Part shown: piece by piece, positions 16,881-25,225 of the stretch
Numbering within the stretch: the first letter of the stretch is position 1
Layout of the letters: the number at the start of each line of letters is the position of its first letter
Assembly (NCBI RefSeq): GCF_014467285.1
Contig: NZ_NKHR01000002.1
Coordinates: 62,001 to 126,000, forward strand
From: Xenorhabdus sp014467285
Lineage (GTDB): Bacteria > Pseudomonadota > Gammaproteobacteria > Enterobacterales > Enterobacteriaceae
Direction: 5' to 3'
DNA length: 64,000 nt
Translations under genes and position numbers: made by a program
Notes under the pieces: generated by a model
Seen by the model: the letters and a program-made list of their open reading frames with translations, nothing else
Database searches by the model: none
Told to the model about the DNA's origin: nothing

Positions 16881-17944
16881 GCCAGAAAATGCTTTTTATT
16901 GACCGCGATGGAACATTGATCACCGAGCCGCCTAGTGATTATCAAGTTGATCGCCTTGATAAATTGGCTTTTGAGGTTGGAGTAATCCCCGCCTTACTGT
17001 CCCTGCAAAAAGCCAATTACAAATTAGTGATGATTACTAATCAGGACGGATTAGGTACTGCCAGTTTTCCACAAGCGGATTTTGAACCACCCCATGCCCT
17101 GATGATGCAGGTTTTCACTTCACAAGGTATTCATTTTGAAGAGGTGCTGATCTGCCCACACAAACCTGAAGATAGCTGCAATTGCCGTAAACCCAGACCC
17201 GGCTTGGTAGACAAATATCTGGCAGAAGATGTCATTGATACCGAAAACAGTTATGTCATTGGTGATCGGGAAACCGATTTGCAATTAGCCCAAAACATGG
17301 GAATTAAGGGTATTCGTTACCAATCTGAATCATTTGGATGGTCAGCCATTTGTGAAAAACTGACTCGAAAAGATCGCCAGGCACATGTTGAACGCAAAAC
17401 CAAAGAAACAGCCATTGATATTGAAGTCTGGCTGGATCGCGAAGGTGAAAGCCGTATCAATACCGGTGTTGGTTTCTTTGATCATATGTTGGATCAGATT
17501 GCGACTCACGGTGGGTTCCGCATGAACATACAAGTCAAAGGCGATCTCTATATAGATGATCATCACACCGTTGAAGACACGGGTTTAGCACTGGGTGAAG
17601 CCTTGAAGCAAGCATTAGGAGATAAGCGGGGAATCGCCCGTTTTGGCTTTACATTACCAATGGATGAATGCCTTGCCCGTTGTGCCTTAGATATTTCCGG
17701 TCGCCCACATCTTGAATATAAAGCTGAATTTAAACATCAGCGTGTGGGAGATTTAAGTACAGAAATGATAGAACATTTCTTCCGTTCCCTCTCCTATACA
17801 ATGGGATGCACCCTGCACCTGAAAACCAAAGGAAAGAATGACCATCATCGGGCAGAAAGCCTGTTCAAAGTTTTTGGCCGAACATTGCGGCAGGCCATTC
17901 GCATAGAAGGCGATACCTTGCCTAGTTCAAAAGGTGTTTTATAA
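16877..17944 (+). CDS. hisB: bifunctional histidinol-phosphatase/imidazoleglycerol-phosphate dehydratase
   Basis: Two-domain enzyme of 355 residues. The N-terminal HAD phosphatase (about residues 1-165) has the nucleophile motif FIDRDGTL and a zinc site CPHKPEDSCNCRKPRPG; it performs the penultimate phosphate removal. The C-terminal dehydratase (about 167-355) carries the metal-binding FDHMLDQIATHGG, DDHHTVEDTG and KNDHHRAES blocks and catalyses the sixth-step dehydration. The fused form is typical of enterobacteria. Its start overlaps the hisC stop. Confidence 0.97.
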   Translation: MSQKMLFIDRDGTLITEPPSDYQVDRLDKLAFEVGVIPALLSLQKANYKLVMITNQDGLGTASFPQADFEPPHALMMQVFTSQGIHFEEVLICPHKPEDSCNCRKPRPGLVDKYLAEDVIDTENSYVIGDRETDLQLAQNMGIKGIRYQSESFGWSAICEKLTRKDRQAHVERKTKETAIDIEVWLDREGESRINTGVGFFDHMLDQIATHGGFRMNIQVKGDLYIDDHHTVEDTGLALGEALKQALGDKRGIARFGFTLPMDECLARCALDISGRPHLEYKAEFKHQRVGDLSTEMIEHFFRSLSYTMGCTLHLKTKGKNDHHRAESLFKVFGRTLRQAIRIEGDTLPSSKGVL

Positions 17945-17967
17945 GGGATGCTATAAAGGACGTTATG

Positions 17968-18558
17968 ATGAAAATAGTTATTCTGGACACAGGTTGCGCT
18001 AACCTCGCTTCTGTTGCTTATGCCATCCGCCGATTAGGTCATGATCCAATTATCAGTTTAGACGCAAATGTTGTGCGTTCAGCCGATAAACTGTTCTTGC
18101 CCGGCGTGGGCACGGCTACCGCTGCAATGGAGCAACTCGAGCAACGCCAATTAATCCCATTGATTAACTCACTCTCTCAACCTGTACTGGGTATTTGCCT
18201 CGGCATGCAGTTATTGGCTGACATCAGTGCGGAAGGCGATAACGTTCCTTTGCTGAAATTAATTAACGCACCTGTCGAAAAAATGGTGACCAAAGGATTA
18301 CCATTGCCGCATATGGGCTGGAACCAAGTACAGGCACAGAAAGGGCATCCTCTGTTTCGCCACATTGCAGACAATGCCCGTTTCTATTTTGTTCATAGCT
18401 ATGCGCTGCCTGTCGGTGAATATACGATTGCTCAAACGGAGTACGGCAATATATTTAGCAGTGCCGTTGCGAAAGACAATTTCTTTGGGGTGCAATTCCA
18501 CCCTGAGCGTTCAGGTGCGGCAGGCGCACAATTATTGAAAAATTTTCTGGAGATGTAA
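17968..18558 (+). CDS. hisH: imidazole glycerol phosphate synthase, glutaminase subunit
   Basis: Class I glutamine amidotransferase subunit that passes ammonia to HisF. The catalytic cysteine is in LGICLGMQLL, with His and Glu in FHPERSG near the C-terminus. Two ATGs adjoin at 17965 and 17968; the second puts AAGGA 7 bases upstream and gives MKIVILDTG, like homologues. It follows hisB by 23 bases. Confidence 0.96.
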   Translation: MKIVILDTGCANLASVAYAIRRLGHDPIISLDANVVRSADKLFLPGVGTATAAMEQLEQRQLIPLINSLSQPVLGICLGMQLLADISAEGDNVPLLKLINAPVEKMVTKGLPLPHMGWNQVQAQKGHPLFRHIADNARFYFVHSYALPVGEYTIAQTEYGNIFSSAVAKDNFFGVQFHPERSGAAGAQLLKNFLEM

Positions 18559-18562
18559 TCCC

Positions 18563-19300
18563 ATGATTATACCAGCATTAGATTTAATCGACGGCAACGT
18601 GGTGCGTTTGCATCAAGGAGATTACGGTCAGCGCCGGGATTATGGCAATTCTCCACTTTTGCGTTTGCAACAATATGAGCAGGATGGCGCTGAATTACTG
18701 CATTTAGTGGATCTGACAGGGGCAAAAGATCCTGCCAAACGACAGATCGCGCTTTTAAAAGAGTTAGTGGCGGGTGTGACAGTACCTGTGCAAGTTGGTG
18801 GAGGCATTCGTTCAGAAAACGATGTCAGAACGCTTCTTGAAGCAGGTGCCAGCCGGGTTGTAATTGGCTCGACTGCAATTACCCACCCTGAATTAGTCAA
18901 ACAGTGGTTTCAACAATATGGAGCGGAGGCGATTGTACTGGCACTGGATATCCGCATCAGTGCCGATGGGGTTAAACAAATAGCCATCAGTGGCTGGCAA
19001 GAAAACAGCCATGCCACCCTTGAAGATGTCATTGAACAATATCTTCCTGTCGGGTTAAAGCATGTGTTATGTACCGATATTTCCCGTGATGGCACATTAA
19101 GCGGCTCCAATATCGCTCTCTATCAGGAAATCAGCCAACAATATCCACAAATCCAGTTTCAAGCTTCCGGCGGTATTGGCAACCTTGCCGATATTTCTCC
19201 TCTGCCTGCGTCTGGTGTAGCAGGTGTTATTGTCGGGCGTGCATTATTGGAAGGAAAGTTTACACTGACGGAGGCTATACAATGTTGGCAAAACGCATAA
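18563..19300 (+). CDS. hisA: ProFAR isomerase
   Basis: 1-(5-phosphoribosyl)-5-[(5-phosphoribosylamino)methylideneamino]imidazole-4-carboxamide isomerase, a TIM-barrel enzyme related to HisF. The 245 residues match E. coli. It begins IIPALDLIDGNVVRLHQGDY; phosphate-binding loops are QVGGGIRSE and ASGGIGNLAD; the catalytic Asp in ALDIR and the TDISRDGT block are present. It starts 4 bases after hisH and its end overlaps hisF by 19 bases. Confidence 0.97.
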   Translation: MIIPALDLIDGNVVRLHQGDYGQRRDYGNSPLLRLQQYEQDGAELLHLVDLTGAKDPAKRQIALLKELVAGVTVPVQVGGGIRSENDVRTLLEAGASRVVIGSTAITHPELVKQWFQQYGAEAIVLALDIRISADGVKQIAISGWQENSHATLEDVIEQYLPVGLKHVLCTDISRDGTLSGSNIALYQEISQQYPQIQFQASGGIGNLADISPLPASGVAGVIVGRALLEGKFTLTEAIQCWQNA

Positions 19301-20058
19301 TTCCATGCCTTGATGTCCGTGATGGGCAAGTCGTCAAAGGCGTACAATTCCGTAATCATGAAATTATTGGCGATATCGTTCCTCTCGCACAACGCTATGC
19401 CCAAGAAGGCGCAGATGAGTTAGTGTTTTACGATATTACCGCCTCGTCTGATGGCCGTGTGGTGGATAAAAGCTGGGTAGCAAAAGTTGCTGAAGTCATC
19501 GATATCCCTTTCTGCGTGGCGGGTGGCATTAAATCCATTGAAGAAGCAGGGCAAATTTTATCGTTTGGGGCAGATAAAATTTCCATCAACTCCCCTGCAC
19601 TTACTGAGCCGGATTTAATTAACCGCTTAGCTGATCGTTACGGAGTCCAGTGTATCGTTGTAGGTATTGATACATGGTTTGATGAGAAAGCCAACAATTA
19701 TCAGGTTTACCAGTTTACAGGTGATGAAAAACGTACAACCGCAACGCGCTGGCAGACATTGGATTGGGTCAAAGAGGTACAACAACGCGGAGCGGGTGAA
19801 ATTGTCCTGAATATGATGAATCAGGATGGTGTCCGCAATGGCTATGATCTTACGCAACTGAAATTAGTTCGCGATATCTGTGCTGTGCCACTGGTCGCTT
19901 CTGGCGGAGCCGGAGCACCAGAGCATTTTCTGGATGCGTTTAAACTTGCAAACGTTGATGGTGCTTTAGCTGCCTCCGTTTTCCACAAACAACTTATTAA
20001 TATCGGTGAACTCAAGCAATATCTTGCTACACAGGATGTCGAGGTTAGAACATGTTGA
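19282..20058 (+). CDS. hisF: imidazole glycerol phosphate synthase, cyclase subunit
   Basis: TIM-barrel synthase subunit that works with HisH to make imidazole glycerol phosphate and AICAR. It is 258 residues long. Key motifs are IIPCLDVRDGQVVKG with the general-acid Asp, FCVAGGIKSIEEA, the second catalytic Asp in MNQDGVRNGYDL, and VASGGAGAPEHF. It overlaps hisA by 19 bases and hisI by 7, indicating tight translational coupling. Confidence 0.97.
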   Translation: MLAKRIIPCLDVRDGQVVKGVQFRNHEIIGDIVPLAQRYAQEGADELVFYDITASSDGRVVDKSWVAKVAEVIDIPFCVAGGIKSIEEAGQILSFGADKISINSPALTEPDLINRLADRYGVQCIVVGIDTWFDEKANNYQVYQFTGDEKRTTATRWQTLDWVKEVQQRGAGEIVLNMMNQDGVRNGYDLTQLKLVRDICAVPLVASGGAGAPEHFLDAFKLANVDGALAASVFHKQLINIGELKQYLATQDVEVRTC

Positions 20059-20705
20059 CAGCACAGCCATTAACAACACAAAAAATCGAAAAGCTGGATT
20101 GGGAGAAAGTGAATAACCTGATGCCGGTCATCGTCCAACATGCTATTTCCGGAACAGTATTAATGTTGGGCTACATGAATCAGGAAGCACTGAATGTCAC
20201 GCTCGACTCAGGTAAAGTGACCTTTTTCTCCCGTACCAAACAACGGTTATGGACAAAAGGCGAAAGTTCCGGTCATTTTCTGAATCTGGTTGATATTTAT
20301 CCCGATTGTGATAACGATACCCTACTCGCCCTCGTAAATCCTGTTGGCCCAACCTGCCATAAAGGAACTGAAAGCTGCTTTGCTTCCGTACAAACTGACT
20401 GGGGTTTCCTCTATCAATTGGAACAACTATTGGCAAGCCGAAAAAATGCTTCGCCGGACAGCTCCTATACTGCTCGCTTATATGCCAGTGGAACAAAACG
20501 CATCGCCCAAAAAGTTGGCGAAGAAGGTGTAGAAACCGCGTTAGCAGCTACAGTCAATGATAGAAAAGAATTGACCAACGAAGCCGCAGATTTGATTTAT
20601 CACCTGCTGGTTTTACTCCAAGATCAAGAACTCGATCTTAGTAGTATCATTAATCAATTGCGGGAACGGCACTCAACCAAAGAATCATTTTCGGTGCAGG
20701 AATAG
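20052..20705 (+). CDS. hisI: bifunctional phosphoribosyl-AMP cyclohydrolase/phosphoribosyl-ATP pyrophosphatase
   Basis: Fused HisIE enzyme for steps two and three of the pathway. The N-terminal cyclohydrolase domain has TFFSRTKQRLWTKGE, the metal site DCDNDT and the cysteines of GPTCHKGTESCF. The C-terminal pyrophosphatase helical domain (about residues 115-210) has KVGEEGVETALAA and NEAADLIYHLLVLL. It is 217 residues, slightly longer than E. coli because of an N-terminal insertion and a C-terminal tail. It is the last gene of the operon, followed by a terminator hairpin. Confidence 0.97.
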   Translation: MLTAQPLTTQKIEKLDWEKVNNLMPVIVQHAISGTVLMLGYMNQEALNVTLDSGKVTFFSRTKQRLWTKGESSGHFLNLVDIYPDCDNDTLLALVNPVGPTCHKGTESCFASVQTDWGFLYQLEQLLASRKNASPDSSYTARLYASGTKRIAQKVGEEGVETALAATVNDRKELTNEAADLIYHLLVLLQDQELDLSSIINQLRERHSTKESFSVQE

Positions 20706-20724
20706 AGGTTTCGAAAAATAACAA

Positions 20725-20762
20725 CCACTTCGTCAAGCTATATATACGAAGTGGCTTCTTGC
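20725..20762 (+). terminator. terminator of the his operon
   Basis: CCACTTCGT (20725-20733) pairs with ACGAAGTGG (20746-20754), followed by the T-rich CTTCTTG. It lies 20 bases after the hisI stop. Confidence 0.75.
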
Positions 20763-20898
20763 TATCCTATTAGATAACCTTTTATATCTGAGTAGGATGT
20801 AGTATCAATTATGGTGGCATTCAAATTTTACTATTCAAAACACCTAGCAAATTGTAAACCCATTAACAGTGATAATTAGAGAAGCCTATTTACTCTAT

Positions 20899-21984
20899 TT
20901 AGCAGCCACAACCACCCGGTGTGCACATGGGAACTTCAACTGAGGCGACAAAATTGCTTGAGGCTGTTCCACAGTTAAAAACCCCATAGTGTGTACAGCC
21001 TTCACCAACCACACTAAACAAACTGTGGTATCGGCTTTTGCAAATGATATCTGCTGTATTTCGACATATTGGCACCGCTTTCCCTGTTTCAAATACATGT
21101 TCTTGATCCAACATAAAGCGAATGGGGGAATCAGGGAGATTACCTTTGTACATGGCGACTTGACCATAATCTTCACAACTATCTTCTAGATCAATCTTGA
21201 ATAACCTGAGAGTCATTGAATACAATCTTGCACCCCCCAGTTTTTCTTCAATGGGTTTGTTGCTAATAGTCTTTAAATTGCTTGCAACAATTCGTATATC
21301 CCGAAAGCCTGCATCACGCGCTATTCGCACAAAGTCACCATAATACAATACATCACCAATACATTCCCCAATCAGTAATGGATCATTTTTTAACTCTTGG
21401 GAAAGTCTGCGATCAGAGAAAATATCAGCAAAATAAATTTCTCCACCAGGTTTGAGCAACTGGGCCATTCCCTGAAGCACATCAGATTTTGCAGCAGCTA
21501 GATTAATGACACAATTGGAAACTATAACATCGACACTATTTGGCGGTAAATTGAGTAGATCCAAGGACTCAATATTACCATGTATAAAATGTACATTACT
21601 TGCGTTGTAGCCATAGGCTTCTCGATGATATTCGACGTAGCTCTTGGCAAATTCAATTTGCTCAAGAGTAGTATCCACGCCGATAACGTTCCCTTCTGGT
21701 CCTACCAACTTAGATAAAATGAAGCAATCTCTCCCGCCACCACAGCCTAAATCCAACACAGTTGATCCAGTCAGCAAAGGAGGAAAAGGTGTACCACAGC
21801 CATAAAAACGCTGCTGCACATCTGGGTGAATTGCCTTTAGTATAGCTTTGATCTCATCAGAAGGCGGTTCATCTACCGTGCAAACATTAGTTACCAAGTC
21901 TTCCTTGCCCGAAAGCGTTGTACCGTAGTAATTCTGTACATTTTCAACCCGCCGAGACAATTGTTGTTCTTTCGTTTCCATCAT
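20899..21984 (-). CDS. arsM: arsenite methyltransferase ArsM
   Basis: SAM-dependent As(III) methyltransferase that makes mono-, di- and trimethyl arsenicals. The SAM-binding loop is VLDLGCGGGRDC (residues 76-87). The four conserved arsenic-handling cysteines of the family can be placed at C35 (NVCTVDEPPS), C63 (FYGCGTPFP), C158 (SNCVINL) and C208 (GECIGDVLY). The protein is 361 residues long with a C-terminal domain ending in a cysteine-rich tail (MCTPGGCGC). GAGGA precedes the first ATG. It lies 234 bases downstream of arsP on the same strand, and may be read through from arsP or have its own promoter. No arsC or arsB is nearby. ArsM activity makes volatile products but also toxic methylarsenite, which fits the neighbouring ArsP. 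Confidence 0.9.
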   Translation of the reverse strand: MMETKEQQLSRRVENVQNYYGTTLSGKEDLVTNVCTVDEPPSDEIKAILKAIHPDVQQRFYGCGTPFPPLLTGSTVLDLGCGGGRDCFILSKLVGPEGNVIGVDTTLEQIEFAKSYVEYHREAYGYNASNVHFIHGNIESLDLLNLPPNSVDVIVSNCVINLAAAKSDVLQGMAQLLKPGGEIYFADIFSDRRLSQELKNDPLLIGECIGDVLYYGDFVRIARDAGFRDIRIVASNLKTISNKPIEEKLGGARLYSMTLRLFKIDLEDSCEDYGQVAMYKGNLPDSPIRFMLDQEHVFETGKAVPICRNTADIICKSRYHSLFSVVGEGCTHYGVFNCGTASSNFVASVEVPMCTPGGCGC

Positions 21985-22218
21985 TCTATTCCTCTAATAA
22001 AACCCAACCTTAGTCCAGACATGGCTCTAATAACGATCAATCTAAGACGTTTATTTGCCTGTCATCTAAGCAATCTATTTAATACTCACCATATCCAGTA
22101 ATTACACACGGTCATAGCAACTTGTTTAGCATAGTGTTTATTCACATCTTCAATAAGTAATAACCTTCAATTAACATGTTTTTTAAATAAATAGCGGCCT
22201 ACTCATTTTGATTAACAT

Positions 22219-23220
22219 TCAGAAAAATAGTAAAGCCGCGTAACCTGCGATCATTGCCATAGCAAGGATAACAATTACAAAGGCCGCCAAGAGCTTAAAT
22301 GTAAATAGGGATCGTAATAAAATTAGCTCAGTCAAGCTGGCGCCAGCACCACCGATAATTAACGCCAGAACCGCTCCAGCACTGACTCCTTTCATCATCA
22401 AAGCTGCTGAAAGCGGTATCAAAGCTTCGGCGCGAAGATACAACGGTATTGCAATGACAGCAGCAACTGGGATAGCAAAAGGATTATCTGAGCCAGCATA
22501 TTCTTCAAGAAGACTAGTAGGAATATAGCCATAGATCACACTGCCTATCGCTATACCGATGAATAAATACGGTAGTACATTCTTAAAATCTGACCAAGCT
22601 TCCTGCCACAGACCGCTATACTTGCTTTTTGGACGAGCAGCTTTAGTGGTTTGGCTATCGCAGCAACCTGTAGATTGCGTGGTTATCTGGGTAGCAGAAC
22701 AACAGGGAGCCGCCATTGATTCACAACTGTTTGATATCGTGGGCTTAACGTCGCAACTACCCCCAGAAACTCCGCAATCGGACGCTTCTTCGTGGCGTAC
22801 ATAACGCTCAAATCCCAATTTTTGTAGCGACCATCCGGCACCAAGTGAGATCAGAAGAGCAGAGAGTACGTAAATAGCTGTTAGTGTCAGACCAAAAGTA
22901 GCGACAAGCAATACAACGATGATGGGATTCAATAGAGGGGAAGTAAATAAAAATACCATCGTTGGACCAAAACCAGCTCTGGCACGAATTAGCCCTTTCA
23001 ACATAGGAATGGTCGAACAACTACAGAAAGGGGTGATAGATCCGAGGACGGCAGCCAAAAAATATCCCCTTCGGTTAGCACCCAGTAAGGCTTCCACCTT
23101 GGATGGAGGTATATGCCGCTGGAGAATACCAACCAACAAACTAATACCAATAAACAAGGCTGATAACTCTATGGCGAGGAAGACAAACATGTTTAAAGTT
23201 TCTTGCAATTGAGAAGACAT
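22219..23220 (-). CDS. arsP: ArsP-type organoarsenical/permease family (DUF318) transporter
   Basis: Inner-membrane permease of the ArsP/DUF318 family, 333 residues with about eight hydrophobic segments in two halves. The family hallmark TPFCSCSTIP (residues 63-72) is in the first half and a GGAGASLTELILL segment in the second. Characterised ArsP proteins export trivalent organoarsenicals such as methylarsenite. Between the halves is a cytoplasmic-type loop (about 141-205) with seven cysteines at 149, 156, 166, 173, 174, 186 and 187. It is divergent from arsR, with an operator-like palindrome 21 bases before its start. Context with arsM supports the arsenical role; related permeases of unknown substrate exist. 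Confidence 0.85.
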   Translation of the reverse strand: MSSQLQETLNMFVFLAIELSALFIGISLLVGILQRHIPPSKVEALLGANRRGYFLAAVLGSITPFCSCSTIPMLKGLIRARAGFGPTMVFLFTSPLLNPIIVVLLVATFGLTLTAIYVLSALLISLGAGWSLQKLGFERYVRHEEASDCGVSGGSCDVKPTISNSCESMAAPCCSATQITTQSTGCCDSQTTKAARPKSKYSGLWQEAWSDFKNVLPYLFIGIAIGSVIYGYIPTSLLEEYAGSDNPFAIPVAAVIAIPLYLRAEALIPLSAALMMKGVSAGAVLALIIGGAGASLTELILLRSLFTFKLLAAFVIVILAMAMIAGYAALLFF

Positions 23221-23241
23221 TCTAAACCTCCAAATATCTAT

Positions 23242-23261
23242 ATTTCTAGTTTTATGGAAAT
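23242..23261. promoter_or_regulatory. operator-like palindrome in front of arsP
   Basis: A 20-bp imperfect palindrome of the form ATTTCTAG-N4-AT-K-GAAAT, with its edge 21 bases upstream of the arsP start. A second copy with the same arms and spacing lies 61 bases away before arsR. Probably an ArsR operator; inferred from duplication and position. Confidence 0.6.
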
Positions 23262-23302
23262 ATTGGGGATATTAGATTGCTATTGCAGTTCCTGTCAATT
23301 AT

Positions 23303-23322
23303 ATTTCTAGAAACATTGAAAT
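23303..23322. promoter_or_regulatory. operator-like palindrome in front of arsR
   Basis: Second copy of the 20-bp palindrome, starting ATTTCTAG and ending ATTGAAAT, ending 18 bases before the arsR ATG. It matches the copy at 23242-23261 in 15 or more of 20 positions. It suggests autoregulation of arsR. Confidence 0.6.
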
Positions 23323-23340
23323 TTTTGTTTAGAGACACGT

Positions 23341-23679
23341 ATGAAACACGAAGAAGTCGCAGCAAGCCTGGCTGAACTGGGGAATAGCCACCGATTAGCT
23401 ATATTTCGCTTTTTAGTTAAGGCCGGCCATCAGGGAGCCTCCGTCGGAGAAATTCAGAAAGCCCTAGGTATTCCGGCTTCAACACTATCACATCATCTAG
23501 CGCGCATGGTGAAGGTTGGATTAATCCGTCAAGAGAAGCACAGTCGTACTATTGTGTGTATACCTGAGTATCAGCACTTGGAAAATTTGATCAACTTCTT
23601 GCAAGAAGAGTGTTGTATGGGGATTTCGGTTGAACACTTCACCGAACAATCATGTGGGTTATGTAAAAAACAGAAGTGA
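23341..23679 (+). CDS. arsR: ArsR-family metalloid-responsive repressor
   Basis: Small winged-helix repressor of the ArsR/SmtB family, 112 residues. The recognition helix is in GIPASTLSHHLARMVKVGLI (about 43-62), followed by the wing. The classical helix-3 ELCVCDL cysteine site of E. coli ArsR is absent. Cysteines are instead at 73, 91, 92, 105 and 108, including a vicinal CC pair and a terminal CGLC, as in ArsR types that bind arsenic near the C-terminus. It is divergent from arsP, with an operator-like palindrome just before its own start. The inducer, arsenite or methylarsenite, cannot be told from sequence alone. Confidence 0.88.
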   Translation: MKHEEVAASLAELGNSHRLAIFRFLVKAGHQGASVGEIQKALGIPASTLSHHLARMVKVGLIRQEKHSRTIVCIPEYQHLENLINFLQEECCMGISVEHFTEQSCGLCKKQK

Positions 23680-23794
23680 TAGAAGGAGACTAATATCTCT
23701 ATCAAATATACGGAATAAGGTCACAGTAGACCTGATTAGGGGATGACAGCGAAGATTTTTTATCATTTATAGCTTAACTTGCCTATCACCTAAT

Positions 23795-23829
23795 GAAAAA
23801 CACATTCCCTAAGGGAAAATGTGTTTTTC
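23795..23829. terminator. bidirectional terminator between arsR and yiaY
   Basis: GAAAAACACATT (23795-23806) pairs with AATGTGTTTTTC (23818-23829) around an 11-base loop that itself contains CCCTAAGGG. T-runs on both strands make it suitable for convergent arsR and yiaY. Confidence 0.85.
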
Positions 23830-23904
23830 AAAGGGATACGCAATACTAACAAACAAAGCTGTTACAAGAGAGCAATATGACACTAAAAATCACTACTCAA
23901 TGAA

Positions 23905-25056
23905 TTATATTGCCGCTTTAAAGATAGCAACAATCTCTTCATGTGAGGCCTGAATTGGATTGGTGAATCCACAGGCATCTTTCAACGCATTGGTTGCCAA
24001 TATTGGCAAATCTTCTTCTTTCACCTTCAATGCGGATAATCCAGCCGGAATATTGACATCTCTTGCCAATTCACTAATTGCCTGGATACAGGCGTCAGCG
24101 CCTTGCTCATCATTCAGATCTGCTACATCAACTCCCATCGCTCCGGCAATCTCTTTTAGGCGAGCCGCAGAAACTTTTGCATTGAATCTTTGTACATGTG
24201 GCAGTAAAACCGCATTACAGACACCATGTGGCAAATCATAGAACCCACCTAACTGGTGTGCCATAGCATGGACATATCCCAAAGACGCATTATTGAATGC
24301 CATACCTGCCAGGAACTGGGCATAGGCCATATTCTCACGAGCTTCCATATCATTGCCGTCTTCAACGGCACGGCGCAAATAATTGCTAATCATTGTCACT
24401 GCTTTTAATGCACAGGCGTCAGTGATTGGGTTCGCAGCGGTAGAAACATACGCCTCAATGGCGTGAGTCAAGGCATCCATCCCGGTTGCGGCTGTCAGGC
24501 CTTTTGGCATACCTGCCATCAAAGCAGAATCATTGACTGACAGAATAGGCGTAACATTTTTATCCACAATCGCCATTTTAATATGACGTTCAACATCCGT
24601 AATAATACAGAAGCGTGTCATTTCAGAAGCAGTACCCGCAGTAGTATTAATAGCAATCAAAGGTAACTGCGGTTTAGCTGAACGATCAACGCCTTCATAA
24701 TCACGAATATCCCCACCGTTGGTCGCCACCAGCGCAATACCTTTTGCACAGTCATGAGGTGAACCGCCACCCAAAGAGATAACGCAATCGCAACGATGCT
24801 GGCGCAGAATTTCCAAACCTTCCTCAACATTAATCGTTGTCGGGTTTGGATTCGTTCCATCATAAATCGCACTTTTTATCTCTACCTCTGCCAGTAAAGC
24901 CTGAACCTTTCTGACAACACCAATCTCGTTTAGCACGCGGTCAGTAACAATCAGCGCTTGTCTGTAGCCATAATTTTTTATTAATTCAACGGCTTCAGTC
25001 ATGCACCCCATACCAATTTTATTCACTGGCGGGATAAAGAAAGTCGATGCTGCCAT
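23905..25056 (-). CDS. yiaY: iron-containing alcohol dehydrogenase YiaY
   Basis: Group III iron-dependent alcohol dehydrogenase, 383 residues, the same length as E. coli YiaY, which is reported as an L-threonine dehydrogenase. The N-terminal nucleotide-binding domain has SLGGGSPHDCAKG (about 94-106). Iron ligands are predicted at D194, H198 (GMDALTHAIEAY), H263 and H277 (HAMAHQLGG, DLPHGVC). It stands alone, with a terminator downstream and its own upstream region; yeaK is divergent. Physiological substrate is uncertain. Confidence 0.9.
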   Translation of the reverse strand: MAASTFFIPPVNKIGMGCMTEAVELIKNYGYRQALIVTDRVLNEIGVVRKVQALLAEVEIKSAIYDGTNPNPTTINVEEGLEILRQHRCDCVISLGGGSPHDCAKGIALVATNGGDIRDYEGVDRSAKPQLPLIAINTTAGTASEMTRFCIITDVERHIKMAIVDKNVTPILSVNDSALMAGMPKGLTAATGMDALTHAIEAYVSTAANPITDACALKAVTMISNYLRRAVEDGNDMEARENMAYAQFLAGMAFNNASLGYVHAMAHQLGGFYDLPHGVCNAVLLPHVQRFNAKVSAARLKEIAGAMGVDVADLNDEQGADACIQAISELARDVNIPAGLSALKVKEEDLPILATNALKDACGFTNPIQASHEEIVAIFKAAI

Positions 25057-25225
25057 TTGGAACCCCTTAAATTTTACTGAATTATTTCAAATTTCAATGT
25101 AAGAGAATTGAATTACAATGTGGCATTTATCTGACCCAGTAATTTTGACCAGAATCAATAATTGCCTATGTAAGAATAAAAAAATAGGTACTAAATTTTA
25201 GTTTGAGTTTATGTAGGAGAAGATT

